The position numbers and the translations under genes are program-made. Source: Pilasporangium apinafurcum (taxonomy: Eukaryota; Oomycota; Peronosporomycetes; Pythiales; Pythiaceae). From it: a DNA stretch of 64,000 bases. Positions within the stretch are counted from its first letter, which is position 1. The number at the start of each line of letters is the position of its first letter. Positions 44,075 to 54,728 of the stretch are shown piece after piece. The stretch is from assembly GCA_001600495.1 (NCBI GenBank), contig BCKE01000012.1, forward strand, positions 235,844 through 299,843. The letters are read 5' to 3'. The notes under the pieces were generated by a model, which saw nothing but the letters and a program-made list of their open reading frames with translations, was not told the DNA's origin and ran no database searches.

Positions 44075-46432
44075 TTACATGTCAGCGATGACGTGTTTGT
44101 AGGCTTCTTCACTGACGGCGGATTGAGTGTTTTGACGAAGTAGCAGCTTCTCTTCCCATCCGTTTCCACGTACAACCCCATCCCAACGGTATCCAGGCTG
44201 AATACCGAACCGATTCGGTGGCGCTGGTGGACCGGCGTATTTGGGCTTACTGTTACCATTCTTGCGACTCGCTTTCTTTTTCTTTTTAGACTTTTTGCTG
44301 CCATCACCATCGAATAAATCGTCGTCCTGGAACACCTTGCTATTGATGGGGTCAAACGCACGCACACGTTCTTTCCGCATTCGCTCCAACTCGACGTCAT
44401 TCTCATGGCGAGCAAATGGCATACTCTTCATCTGCTCTAACAGGTCCTTCTGACTTTTACGTTCCTCCTTCTGCACTTTACCCGTTCCCCATTCATATTC
44501 TTCACGTTCTTTGCGTTTTCGTTTCCCTTCCATCACTTCCTGCTGCCGCACCATTTCGTTGAGCATGTCCAACTTGCGGCCACGCTTGTCACGGTAGACA
44601 GTCTCCGCATTGGCGCCCATATCATCTGCTTTAGCTGTGCGCAAAAAATCTTTGCGATGTGCATTACGTGCTTGATCCTCCTCGAATTCTTTAGCCGTAA
44701 ACAACCCTGCGCGGGATCTACTTGGTTTCTCTTTAGTGGCTGATACCATTTCCTCCTTAATTTCTGCTTTCTTGTCATCCTTATCTTCCCGCTTCTCACG
44801 ATGTGTTCGTCGTGGTGGAGAACTATCTTCTCTCTCAAGAGATTTTAGACGACTAGAGGTTCGCTCTTCATCTTTCCGTTTAGGAGATGGGCTCGCAGAC
44901 TGCCGCCGGCGACGTTTTTCATCGACTGAGTCTAATCGACTGTGATTTCCTCGACTACGGTTGCGATCTCGCGAGTCTGAAGATGGTCGACGTGACTTAC
45001 GAACTGACCGAGAGCGAGATCGACGGTGTCTACCACGACTGCTTGAACGAGAGGATGAAGCAGAACGATGTCTTTTTTCGAATCGACTACGATGTTGAGC
45101 CGGCGATCGACTGCGGTTACGACGTCTGACAGGGGATGCTCGACTGCCTCTATCTCTGGAATGGATCTTACTTCTGTTATTTCTTGATCGAGAGCGTGAT
45201 GATCGACGTGATCCTGTGCTCCTACGGTGTGAATCTCTTTCTCTGCTGCGACTTCTTCGCTTTCTATCATCGTCGACGGATGTGGATCTCTCATGTGTCC
45301 GATTTAGTGGAATATCTCTCCCTAACGAATCTGTTCGGCGTGTTTGTTCCTCGTTTCTTGGTGGTCGCGACCTTCGAGGTGAAGAGTCCCGAGCATGAGC
45401 CGCTGTTCTGTCTAGAGAGTCGTCATGTTTCTTCCTTTGGCGCCTTGGTGGAGTCAAATCATTATCTGACTCTGGACTTTTTCTATTCTTCCTTGGAGGG
45501 GAAGGTGACGATTCATCGCGTTTGGTACGAGACGCTCTAGATGTTGCGCGTTTTCGAGGTGGAGAAGCATCATCGTCACTGGCGTGTTTCGAGGATGGAT
45601 TTTCAGGACTTTTAGACGATCGCTGGGTCTTCCATCTAAACGGGAGTGCATTACCCTCATCCTCTCCCTCGCGTTTGCTTGGCGAACCAAGTGTTACTGC
45701 TTTTCTTCGTGGGGGTGAGATATTTTCCTCCTCCTCAGTAAACCCTGTTTTGGCGTCTTTTGTTGCTCGCTTTTTTCTCGGTGGTGAGCCATCACTACTG
45801 TACTTCCGTCTGCGCGGAACATCTAGCTCATCTTCATCCGAGTCCGCTCGTCGTCGCGCTTTTCGTGGTGGTGATTGGTCCTCGTCATTTACTGCCGCTG
45901 CTGCGCGGTTCTTGGCATTCAATTCGTCTAAATACTCGTCAGCATTAACATACACGGGTAAATCTTGTGGATCCACCACTTCTCCATCTGCAACGACTAC
46001 AGGGCGCTCTTCTACAAAATCATTAACATGTATAATCCAGTCGTCAGCCTCCAATCCCACGACGATAATGTATTTCAAACGTCATTGTCGATATATTACC
46101 ATCCGCCGCATCCAGTTCCCATTTGTGCTCAATATCGTCTCGTGTCGGTGCATCCTCTTCCCATGCATGGTCTGCGTCCACGACCATCAAGCGACCACTG
46201 GCCTTGCTAGCGCTACTTGCAGAGCTTTTCTTCTTCTTTTTCTTTCGGAGCTTCTTGTCCGATTCATCTACTTTGACAACCACAGAATCAAAATGCACAC
46301 GATAAATTAACACATATACAGACCACAGCTCACCAATACATAGGCACATGCATATATACAGAGTAATCTATACGCGCACGCACCTGCATTAGCAGACATA
46401 TAGCGCTGCAAGTACTCGAGTTTGGACGTCAT
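44075..46432 (-). CDS. BUD13: BUD13-like pre-mRNA splicing factor (RES complex)
   Basis: BUD13 belongs to the RES complex, which stabilises the activated spliceosome and aids retention of unspliced RNA. Exons 46384-46432, 46100-46267 and 44075-46011 keep phase and give 717 residues. The N terminus (MTSKLEYLQRYM) and the C-terminal block are conserved: TVYRDKRGRKLDML, RHENDVELERMRKE and PPNRFGIQPGYRWDGVVRGNGWE. The middle 350 residues are an Arg/Ser-rich tract with at least eight spaced SPPRK/R-like motifs, much longer than the yeast protein (266 residues) but like animal BUD13. The third intron junction could also be placed slightly differently. I chose the only one that keeps phase with a T-rich acceptor. 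Confidence 0.92.
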
Positions 46433-46581
46433 GGCGCTGGATGAATTTGCACCAACCTCGCCCCTTTGCGTTGATTGAAAGCACAAGTGTACCCCAAAAC
46501 CATGAAAACGAGGGTACTGTGTAACCTTTTGTATTGAAACAAGTTATCTATCTTTGTGAAGAACAATACCCAGAAATCAAT

Positions 46582-47931
46582 CTATGGCCTCAACATGGCA
46601 CGCACTACAAAGGACATGAGCGAGCCAGCCGTCAACCCCAGTGAGACAGTGAAGAGCATGATATTACTGCCCAGCTCCTTCTCCTGATTAGTATGTAACA
46701 GTCGCGGATAGTGCATGAACGCCAGTGTCGCCAGTAACCCATTCGAGAACGCCAAAGCGATCAGGAACAGTAGCGGGAAAAGGTCGTTCCGGAACACGAC
46801 CTCGGTGATGACCTCGTGGTGCTCATTTTGCAAGTTGCAAAGCATAATTAACGGAAAAAATATCACACGTGCTAGTGACGCCAGCATAACCTTCTTAGAG
46901 CTCATTTTCGGCCAGGATGAAGAAGACGCACGGGATAAGAAATCGCCCAAGTTGAAGAGAATGAGTGTGAATGGAGTGAATAGATCCCGGAAAAATCGTC
47001 CACGAGACGGATTGACTGACTTGGCTGTTGATGTGATACCTGGGAAAAGTCCCAGCGTGACGACAAACACGAGGAACACGGCAATCGCGTAGAACCGGAT
47101 TTTGATCGCTACATCAATTGGGTCCGCCTTGTCAGATTGCAGATCTTGGGCTAGCTCTTCTTCTTCCTCTCTTTCTTCACCGCTGAGTAAAGTTTCTCGT
47201 GATGAATCCTCGTCCATTAGAATCGTCTTGCTGGCGCCTTCCATGTACTTTTTTACTCGTTTCGGTTCATTGTCTTCTTTTTGATAGCGACGAAACACCT
47301 TCATGCGTGTGAGCAGAACGAACGATAGCGTCGAGCAAATAAGCGTTATAAACACCAGTACAAAATACGTGAATGCACATAGATCCGGATTACTTTTCAA
47401 TGCGCTCCACATTGTCGAGTCTTTTGCATCGGAATACATAATGAAAAAATTTGAGGTGGAGACACCCAATCCGGCCATTGCTTGGCCAGTCACCACTGCT
47501 TGTGTAAATCTTGGTGGGAACTTGGATACGATACGAAGAATTCCCTCCTGCATAAGCGTTCCAGCGCATGACACAAACACAATACTTGCCATCGTGATTC
47601 GGAAGAACCCATTACCGAAAAATTCAGGCATGCGTGTCATCAGACACTGGCTGAACAAGATCACCATGGTCACTACCAACGAAGTAAACACTGTCTTCAC
47701 CGCACTTGGCATCCGATTTCCAATGAACACCGTACGGATCAACATGGTCAGTAAATTGGACATATTGAATGCCATACTGAACCAATTGAGAAACGATTCC
47801 GCGTACGATGTGTCCTCCAAGCGGTGCTGAAAGTAGTCTTGCGCTGTGATGAAAACATTCCAAGGAAGTGACGATCCAATGCCGATGAGAAAGAATATTG
47901 CCTGTGCTGTCGGTTCACTATTGCTCACCAT
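46582..47931 (-). CDS. Equilibrative nucleoside transporter (SLC29 / ENT family)
   Basis: ENT proteins move nucleosides or nucleobases across membranes. The single exon from ATG 47931 encodes 449 residues with about 11 hydrophobic segments, the ENT topology. Family marks are the first helix with GSSLPWNVFITAQDYF, the GILRIVSKFPPRFTQAVVTGQAMAGLGV segment, and LFNLGDFLSR with a later FSNGLLATLAFMHYP stretch. A charged cytoplasmic loop lies between helices 6 and 7 (about residues 215-275), as in other ENTs. Substrate and membrane cannot be told from sequence. For a parasite or saprotroph it may serve purine salvage. Confidence 0.93.
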   Translation of the reverse strand: MVSNSEPTAQAIFFLIGIGSSLPWNVFITAQDYFQHRLEDTSYAESFLNWFSMAFNMSNLLTMLIRTVFIGNRMPSAVKTVFTSLVVTMVILFSQCLMTRMPEFFGNGFFRITMASIVFVSCAGTLMQEGILRIVSKFPPRFTQAVVTGQAMAGLGVSTSNFFIMYSDAKDSTMWSALKSNPDLCAFTYFVLVFITLICSTLSFVLLTRMKVFRRYQKEDNEPKRVKKYMEGASKTILMDEDSSRETLLSGEEREEEEELAQDLQSDKADPIDVAIKIRFYAIAVFLVFVVTLGLFPGITSTAKSVNPSRGRFFRDLFTPFTLILFNLGDFLSRASSSSWPKMSSKKVMLASLARVIFFPLIMLCNLQNEHHEVITEVVFRNDLFPLLFLIALAFSNGLLATLAFMHYPRLLHTNQEKELGSNIMLFTVSLGLTAGSLMSFVVRAMLRP

Positions 47932-48283
47932 ATCGCTTATGTATTTCTTCTTCTTCTTCGTCTTCTCTGTTCGTTCTGGCGGTTTTATCTGTGATTTAGC
48001 AAATCAAGATCTTCTCGGGTCGTGATTTCGTGTTGCTCTTCTTGCTGCAACCTTCGGACAACTTTATCAAACGTATACAGTGATGACTCTCAAACATGAT
48101 AACAGTCTTTACGATGACACTTTGGTGACTGACCCCTAACCATATCGTAATCGTACTAGTTGATGCTACATCCTTTCGTGCAACATTCGTGCGACCTTTC
48201 CCTATTTCCTTGTAACCTGAGAAATCCTTGATGATCAGCGAGCAGTCATAAACAAATTCTTCCCCAAACAAAAGCAGAAGGAC
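47932..48283. other. Divergent intergenic region
   Basis: This is the shared upstream region of the nucleoside transporter and the DCAF11-like gene. No gene is seen. Confidence 0.5.
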
Positions 48284-49873
48284 ATGGCGTCGCACTTGAT
48301 TGAATTCACGATTCCCTGGCCGGATTCCGATGACTCTGAATGGGAACCGGAGGAGGAAGAACACTCGGAAAGCGAGATGCCGGCGGAAGAACATGAAAAT
48401 ATGCTGCCTGAGGACGTGCGCACGGCGATCGACCGCGTGTTTGCTGGTGAATCGTACTCCCCGATGATGTTCGTACGTTCAGAGCATGAACGCATGCAGC
48501 AACGTATGCTACCACATGAACGGATTGCGCATCAATTACGCGGTTACAATGATGATAACCCACTTCATGTGGACGACGAAATGACTGTATCCTCTGAATT
48601 TTCGCAGGAAACTAATGCAAACAGACCACGTATGAATAGTGAATTACCCAGGAAACGCGTCATGTTCCATACACTTTGCCAACGAGAACAAAGTGGGAAG
48701 ACATTGAACGCTCAGTTGATCAAGTTGCAGGAGACGTTCATGCCGTTCCAGGAAAACAAGCATTGCAATATCGTCGATTGCGTGCGTGACCGGCTCTACT
48801 GCGGCGGATTCAATTCTACGGGTACGCGATTCCTCACAGCGGGACAACGCAGCGGGATCTTACTTTACGACACAATCAACTGGAAACGCTGTGCCGAATT
48901 GCCCGTGCGTGACGTGCATTGGACAGTCACCGACGCCAAGTTTACACCAGATGACAAAGACATTTTGTATGCGACGATCAATGTGAACGTGCGGATGGTG
49001 AGCGTCAATTACGACCAGACTCATCGTGAAGAAGTGTTTTGTTTATCGCGGTCGCCACGTGGTAGTGCGCAACGCCGCAATCGTGGTGACATGTTGGGAC
49101 GATTTTTCAGTCGCTTTGGCGTCTGGTGTCTTGATATTAACGCTTCTGGTACGGAATTTGTCGCTGGGACCTCCAACAACGGTGTCGTGCTATGTGATAT
49201 GCAGACCAACACACCGACGTGTCATGTCGCGGGCCATGAGGATGACGTGAATGCCATTGCATTTGTCGATGGACCATTGCACACGAACGTGTTCGTCAGC
49301 GGGTCGGACGACTCGCTCATCAAATTGTGGGACCGACGCGTGCTCTCCGATGCGAATCCAAAGCCACAAGGCGTGTTTCCTGGTCACACTGATGGGCTCA
49401 CACATATCTCATCGCGTGATGATGGCTATTACTTTATCTCGAACGCTAAGGATCAGAGCTGCAAGCTCTGGGACATTCGCAAATGCTTCTCTGCAGCTGA
49501 GCATGATGAATTACTATATTTTCGCAAGCCGTATGCTTGGGATTATCGCTGTGAGAACTACCCTGGACGGAACCGTTTGCCGGTCGAGCATCCGCAGGAC
49601 AAGTCGGTAATGACGTATCGAGGTCACACGGTCACGCAGACACTCATTCGGTGCTACTTCTCACCGTTGCATTCGACTGCGCAAAAATACATTTACACGG
49701 GCTCGGCTGATGGACGCGTGTATGTTTACGATAGTATTACGGCCGATCTGGTTGAGATTTTTTCGATGAAACCGAATGGGATCACACGAGATGTGCGATG
49801 GCATCCGTACGATCCAACGATTGTGTCGCCGGATTTCTATGGCAAACTCTGTGTCTGGCAACGACAGGGCTAG
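48284..49873 (+). CDS. DCAF11: DCAF11 / WDR23 (LEC14B)-like WD40 protein
   Basis: DCAF11 is a substrate receptor of CUL4-DDB1 ubiquitin ligases; in animals it controls Nrf2/SKN-1 and histone mRNA processing. The single exon encodes 529 residues. An acidic start (SDDSEWEPEEEEHSESE) leads into seven WD40 repeats from about residue 160. Strong ones read VSGSDDSLIKLWDRR, ISNAKDQSCKLWDIRK and IYTGSADGRVYVYD. The insert with RKPYAWDYRCENYPG and the end HPYDPTIVSPDFYGKLCVW match DCAF11/LEC14B rather than generic WD40 proteins. WDxR motifs for DDB1 contact are present. Confidence 0.9.
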   Translation: MASHLIEFTIPWPDSDDSEWEPEEEEHSESEMPAEEHENMLPEDVRTAIDRVFAGESYSPMMFVRSEHERMQQRMLPHERIAHQLRGYNDDNPLHVDDEMTVSSEFSQETNANRPRMNSELPRKRVMFHTLCQREQSGKTLNAQLIKLQETFMPFQENKHCNIVDCVRDRLYCGGFNSTGTRFLTAGQRSGILLYDTINWKRCAELPVRDVHWTVTDAKFTPDDKDILYATINVNVRMVSVNYDQTHREEVFCLSRSPRGSAQRRNRGDMLGRFFSRFGVWCLDINASGTEFVAGTSNNGVVLCDMQTNTPTCHVAGHEDDVNAIAFVDGPLHTNVFVSGSDDSLIKLWDRRVLSDANPKPQGVFPGHTDGLTHISSRDDGYYFISNAKDQSCKLWDIRKCFSAAEHDELLYFRKPYAWDYRCENYPGRNRLPVEHPQDKSVMTYRGHTVTQTLIRCYFSPLHSTAQKYIYTGSADGRVYVYDSITADLVEIFSMKPNGITRDVRWHPYDPTIVSPDFYGKLCVWQRQG

Positions 49874-50083
49874 GATGCTGGTTTGTAGTTGTATTGTTGA
49901 GGTACAGAGACTTTAGGCTCTTTGATATATCTTTCTATTGTATGCATAGGTGAGCGCTTGGCTTTGTGAATTGCATGTGTGATCTCTTTAGCAGGTCCAT
50001 TATTGTAGATGATTTGTAATGGAATATGTATCTTATCGTCGAGTAGTTATCTGTTTTCACTTTTGTTCAGAGATTGAACAGTT

Positions 50084-50398
50084 TTACTGTTCTCTGCTGC
50101 CTCTTCGATCTTGCCCAGTCGTCGTGCCATTCTTCTTTATGGACGAGTAGGAATTTGTCGTTTCCAGCCTCACTTTTCCGATAGCTTCATTTGTCTCATT
50201 CTGTTTGTCAGTTGATATCGCTTCTTCTTTCTGCGTGTCAACTGTCTCTTTCATAATGTATTGCTTGGCGTCTTTCTTTTTCTCGTTCACAATGACTCTG
50301 TCCAGAAATCATAGCTTTGCTGACGCAACCTTATTGCTAGTGTTACCACATGTCGCCAAGAGCACTGTCCCGTACCGCTTCACCGTAGCATTCGACAT
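50084..50398 (-). CDS. Possible small hydrophilic protein with one N-terminal hydrophobic segment
   Basis: A two-exon model (50347-50398 and 50084-50295, intron 51 nt) gives 87 residues. The start MSNATVKRYGTVLLATCVIV would be a short hydrophobic anchor, followed by a Lys/Glu/Gln-rich tail. The layout recalls small mitochondrial assembly factors, but I see no family signature. The intron is shorter than most here and its acceptor is weak, so the gene may not be real. Confidence 0.3.
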
Positions 50399-50856
50399 CG
50401 CATGGCGTACTATCGACCTTACATCCAGTTTACTCCAGTTGATTCATTCCCAGAGGAAGAAATGGATTTCAGTGGACTATGTAATCTTATTGCTGGTTTC
50501 CCAAGTTGAAGCTCACACCTAGAATGGAGGAAAAGCCGCAGTGTATACCTCTTTATAGTGACATATTTTCTGGATGATCACTTTATATTAAATTTTCTAG
50601 AATAGAGTAATTATTGGGATTTTCCTTCGTTGTTAAGCCGTCAATTACTAAAGTCAGGGAGTCCGGGCTCTTGCTCGGTGTGGAGGTAGGTATGGGTACA
50701 TTTTTTACTGTATCACCTCTATTGAGTGTCAAATGTCATTATAACGGGGTAGCTCTTGCTGTTGCGTGAGCTATGAGCATTAACCCCATTTACTATTGGA
50801 TGACAACAGAAGGATTATTGGTTGGTGGAATCACATAAGATACGATAAGTGACGTC
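50399..50856. other. Intergenic region upstream of the ALKBH8-like gene
   Basis: No gene is recognised. The last part is probably promoter and leader of the ALKBH8-like gene. Confidence 0.5.
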
Positions 50857-52680
50857 ATGGAGAACGCTGAGGAGAAGCCACTGGTGATCACCGACTTTGT
50901 GACGGATGACCAACCTAGTGTGTTCCTCAAATTCACGATGAGTCGGCGAATCAAGGAAACGCTGATCACAGAAGACAAGCTCCGACCTTTTCTGCTGCAG
51001 ACACTAGGCGAATCTGAATCCAAACCTGCTGTATCCTCTTCTTTCAGCAGTGTTAAGCGCATCGTGTATGGCACTAGTGCCAAACGGACCGTACTGGTAG
51101 AACTATCGACACAAGAAAAATCCATCACCTTGCGCGAGAAACTGCACAATCAGCCGTGTGAACTGATCATGCAGCGCGCCATGTACGTCGAGTTTGCGTT
51201 GCCACGCAAAGAGAAAGAAGAGCGCGACAGTTTCCTACGCGTTTCGAGTATCTCACGTATCCGTGCACTAGAAGACCCATCGTCTCGAGTACCTGGACTG
51301 ATTTGTCTACCGGAATTTATTACACCACAGCAAGAACAAGAGCTGATAGCACTCTTTGACCAGCAAGACGGCGTCAATTGGAAGAACACTGTTAAGGCAC
51401 GACAGGTACAGCACTTTGGGTACGAATTCAGCTACGAAACGCGTCGATGTGACGCAGATCAGCCGCTTCCGGATGACATGCCTCCGATATTGGAGGAAGT
51501 CGTGCAACAGATTCCGGCATCAGTCATGGATCGCCCAGACCAGATCACCGTGAATGACTACCAGCCAGGCCAGGGTATTGCGGCGCATATCGACACGCAT
51601 TCAGCGTTTACGAATGCGATTGCATCGCTGAGCCTTGGTCACGAAATTTTGATGGAATTCCGGCATCCAGACGGTCAGCGTGTCGAGAGTGTGTTGCTAC
51701 AGCCGCGCTCGCTGCTGGTTATGACTGGTGCTTCGCGATACGAATGGACCCATGCGATTCCGCCACGGATGTTTGATGTGATTGACGGCGTAAAAGTTGA
51801 TCGCAAACGACGCGTGTCAGTGACATTTCGTAAAGTGCAATCCACACCTTGCACATGTGATTTCCCAGCACAATGTGATAACCATATATCGTTTGCATCA
51901 TCCAGTGACTCATCACAACCTCAATCAACGGCTAATTCGACTAGTTCTCAACAAGAGACACTTTTTCCAACCCCAGTAGAGCAACAATACGTGCATGAGT
52001 TCTACGAGACTGTTGCAAGCCATTTCAGTAGCACACGGTACAACCCGTGGCCACGTGTGGCAACATTCGTACGCTCATTGGAACCAGGTTCGCTGATCGT
52101 CGACATTGGCTGTGGCAATGGCAAATACATGAAATGCGTTGATCCTTTGCAAAGCACAATCATCGGTGGTGATCGCAGCACAAAGCTCGTTGAGATCTGC
52201 AAGGACCATGGCTTGAATGTGATGGTGTTGGACGCCATGAAGGTGCCGATTCGGTCGCTTTCATGTGACGCTGCACTCTCGATCGCTGTGCTGCACCATT
52301 TGAGCACACTGCACCATCGGATCGCGGCTGTACAGGAACTGATTCGTGTGTTAAGAGTTGGCGGACGCGGCGTGATTTACGCATGGGCACATGAACAAAA
52401 AAGCGATTCCAGACGTAAATTTGCAGCTGATCGACAGGATTTCATGGTGCCGTGGAACCTTGACAAACGGTTTGCTCAGAAGCAGCAGAAAGACGAGTCA
52501 ACTACAGAGGATGCCGCAGAAAACAAAAGCAAAGAGCCGATTGTGGTGCAACGGTATTGTCACATGTACAAGGAAGGAGAGCTGGAAGAACTGGTGAAGT
52601 TGGCGGGAAAAGCCGTCGTAGAGGAACATTACTATGATGAATCGAACTGGGCAGTGGTGCTTAGACGTGTTGAAGCTTGA
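50857..52680 (+). CDS. ALKBH8: ALKBH8-like tRNA wobble-uridine modifier (AlkB dioxygenase plus methyltransferase)
   Basis: ALKBH8 methylates carboxymethyl-uridine at the wobble position and then hydroxylates the product. The single exon encodes 607 residues. Residues 15-115 look like a degenerate RRM. Residues 145-330 are the AlkB domain: HIDTHSAF holds iron ligands His244 and Asp246, His299 in EWTHA is the third, and RRVSVTFR carries the 2-oxoglutarate arginines. A Cys cluster (CTCDFPAQC) follows. Residues 375-605 form the SAM methyltransferase with motif I VDIGCGNGKYM and DAALSIAVLHHL. All catalytic residues I can check are present, so both activities look intact. The methyltransferase partner would be TRMT112. 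Confidence 0.95.
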   Translation: MENAEEKPLVITDFVTDDQPSVFLKFTMSRRIKETLITEDKLRPFLLQTLGESESKPAVSSSFSSVKRIVYGTSAKRTVLVELSTQEKSITLREKLHNQPCELIMQRAMYVEFALPRKEKEERDSFLRVSSISRIRALEDPSSRVPGLICLPEFITPQQEQELIALFDQQDGVNWKNTVKARQVQHFGYEFSYETRRCDADQPLPDDMPPILEEVVQQIPASVMDRPDQITVNDYQPGQGIAAHIDTHSAFTNAIASLSLGHEILMEFRHPDGQRVESVLLQPRSLLVMTGASRYEWTHAIPPRMFDVIDGVKVDRKRRVSVTFRKVQSTPCTCDFPAQCDNHISFASSSDSSQPQSTANSTSSQQETLFPTPVEQQYVHEFYETVASHFSSTRYNPWPRVATFVRSLEPGSLIVDIGCGNGKYMKCVDPLQSTIIGGDRSTKLVEICKDHGLNVMVLDAMKVPIRSLSCDAALSIAVLHHLSTLHHRIAAVQELIRVLRVGGRGVIYAWAHEQKSDSRRKFAADRQDFMVPWNLDKRFAQKQQKDESTTEDAAENKSKEPIVVQRYCHMYKEGELEELVKLAGKAVVEEHYYDESNWAVVLRRVEA

Positions 52681-52757
52681 GGAGGCTGATGTATGAAATA
52701 GGATGCATCAAAATAAAAGCATAGAAACGACAAACAATTTGCACGGATGCCGTTGAT

Positions 52758-54601
52758 CTATCGACTGCTTTTTTCATTTCCATCCTTTTCGGTCATGGAT
52801 TCGTCTTGCCCGTCCAACCAACTATCCTGATTTACGTTTGAATCGATTTGCTGGTCTTGAGCAGGTAGATGCTGTCGATTCCTTTCCAAAAATGACTTTT
52901 CTAATCTGGACTGCTCTGCGCTTGGTAACAACTTTGGTCCGTGCCGCATCAGCTTCCACATCTCCTTCTGCGTTAGATGGCAAGCATCAGTCTTATTCAG
53001 GTTACTCCTAGCTATCTTCAGCCGCGTTGAAGCACTAGTATCCATCTTTGTCTTATGTTCCTGATGCTGTTCCTGCATTTTGTAGCACAAATTGTATGTT
53101 GGTATAGTCAACGTGGATTTAGACGGTCGATGACCCTCACAGCCCAGGCTGTTATTATCTATATGATCAACAGTAGTCACGGAGCGAAGGAGATCCCGAC
53201 TTTCAACAGAACCGATTGTACTCTTCTTCCTTCGACATCCACTCGTTATTCTTTGATCACCCATGGGCCCATTTTGGGTTTCCATCTCGACCTTTGACGC
53301 TCCCAGCTCGTTACCGAAAACTTTTAGTTTTTCTTCGTTAACGAAGCCAGCACTGGCCATGGATTGCAGTAAATCTTGATCTATCCCATTCTCAAGTATG
53401 CTCTTCGTTATCGGCTGGCTCTCTTCCTTCCTGAACGTCCTTGGATCATTGTACGTGCCTGATCCACAGCGATATGTCTCCCATTGCTGTGGCTCTTTGT
53501 CAAATCGTTGGTACGCTGTGTGGCGGAAATTCGGCGTGGACATTTGTCGCTCTAGTTTCTAGCAGGAGAAACAACAGTACTAGCCACAGTTAGGATACGC
53601 GAATTGTTCACCGGGTTATTGTCGCTTGGGATGCGGTGACACAGCTCATCGCGGTTTTACCTTGACTGACTTCGTCATTTCTTGGTACGACGTCGCCAAT
53701 TCGGCCGAATACTTGGCTGCTTCCTGTTGTTGTTGCTGCTCCAATTGGCTCTCGCTCCGAACACGCTACAAGCACACGTAATTCAATGTTTGCCTTAAAT
53801 TTCTCCACAATTCCATTATTGCTTTCATACCGAGATAAATGTCGAAATGTGTTTTGCCTGAAGCACAGAGTTGGCAATGCCAGATGCCGATGGGACAGCT
53901 ATACTGGCAGTCTCGGGATGATACGCGCCTGGACCAGGACTAAACCCATGTTGGCCCTGTTGTTTTGTAAAATCGATGATTCCACGACGCTTCTCTTTGC
54001 CAAACGAAAATGGTGTTGAAATTTTCTCCTGATTCCACTAAAAAACAGACAGACATTATTATATTCTGCAGCGCTTAGAAAGAGGTCAGACATCAAGTAA
54101 GGGACGTACATCCTTGTCGACTTCATAACTGCCAGGACCGAGCGTTCCATGCGGTCTCGGATCAGGCATCTTTGAACACCCTTGTTTGAGGTATCGACGA
54201 CGCTGTTTGACTTGTGCTTGGTCGTGTATGCTGACTGACTGTGCACGAATCGCCTGGATCGCGTCGGATGTATATGCCGGCGGAAATTGACCGTCAACCT
54301 GTGGAGAGTATGCCCAAGGGCAAGGCTGCATATCATTTAGACTTCTTCCGCTGCTTTTGGTATTGCCTGAAGTATTAGGAAGTCGATGGGAGCCAAACGT
54401 GCCATTGCGATTGGATACGAGTGGCGTTGGGAACGCTTGACCATTCGATGGGCATTTGTACGTACAAGGATCCTAAACAGACGAATGATTTAGTCATGAT
54501 ATTTACAACCTCAATCGTTTATGAACACTACGTACGGGGTCTCCGTGTCTGATTTTATCAAAGCACGGCCCAAATCGCGCTTCACTCGACAAAAATGCCA
54601 T
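52758..54601 (-). CDS. Sperm-tail PG-rich (SHIPPO / STPG-like) protein
   Basis: Five exons (54536-54601, 54110-54472, 53831-54037, 53661-53765, 52758-53558) keep phase and give 513 residues. The start MAFLSSEARFGP and the motifs LGPGSYEVDK, SPGPGAYHPE and GSGTYNDP are SHIPPO-type repeats, found in proteins of axonemal and other stable microtubules. Exon 4 encodes a Gln/Glu-rich coil. The last 250 residues are polar with no repeats. The 3' exon is open on its own and could be mistaken for a separate 261-residue gene, but the splice site at 53558 joins it in frame. It suggests a flagellated stage. The gene lies 127 bp downstream of TRMT10 on the same strand. Confidence 0.78.
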
Positions 54602-54728
54602 CAATCTTTTTCACTGTATCGTTTGGGAGCAGAAGGAATTAAGGCACGTTCAGATTGCATCAAATGTGCGGACCAAGATAAAAATACACCCACACTGGCC
54701 ATTCTTCATTTTACCAATGTAGCCATTT

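Noticed and set aside
52758-53543. Separate 261-residue gene
   Set aside because: The SHIPPO gene upstream splices into this frame at 53558 with phase kept, and the segment has a matching GSGTY motif, so it is the last exon.
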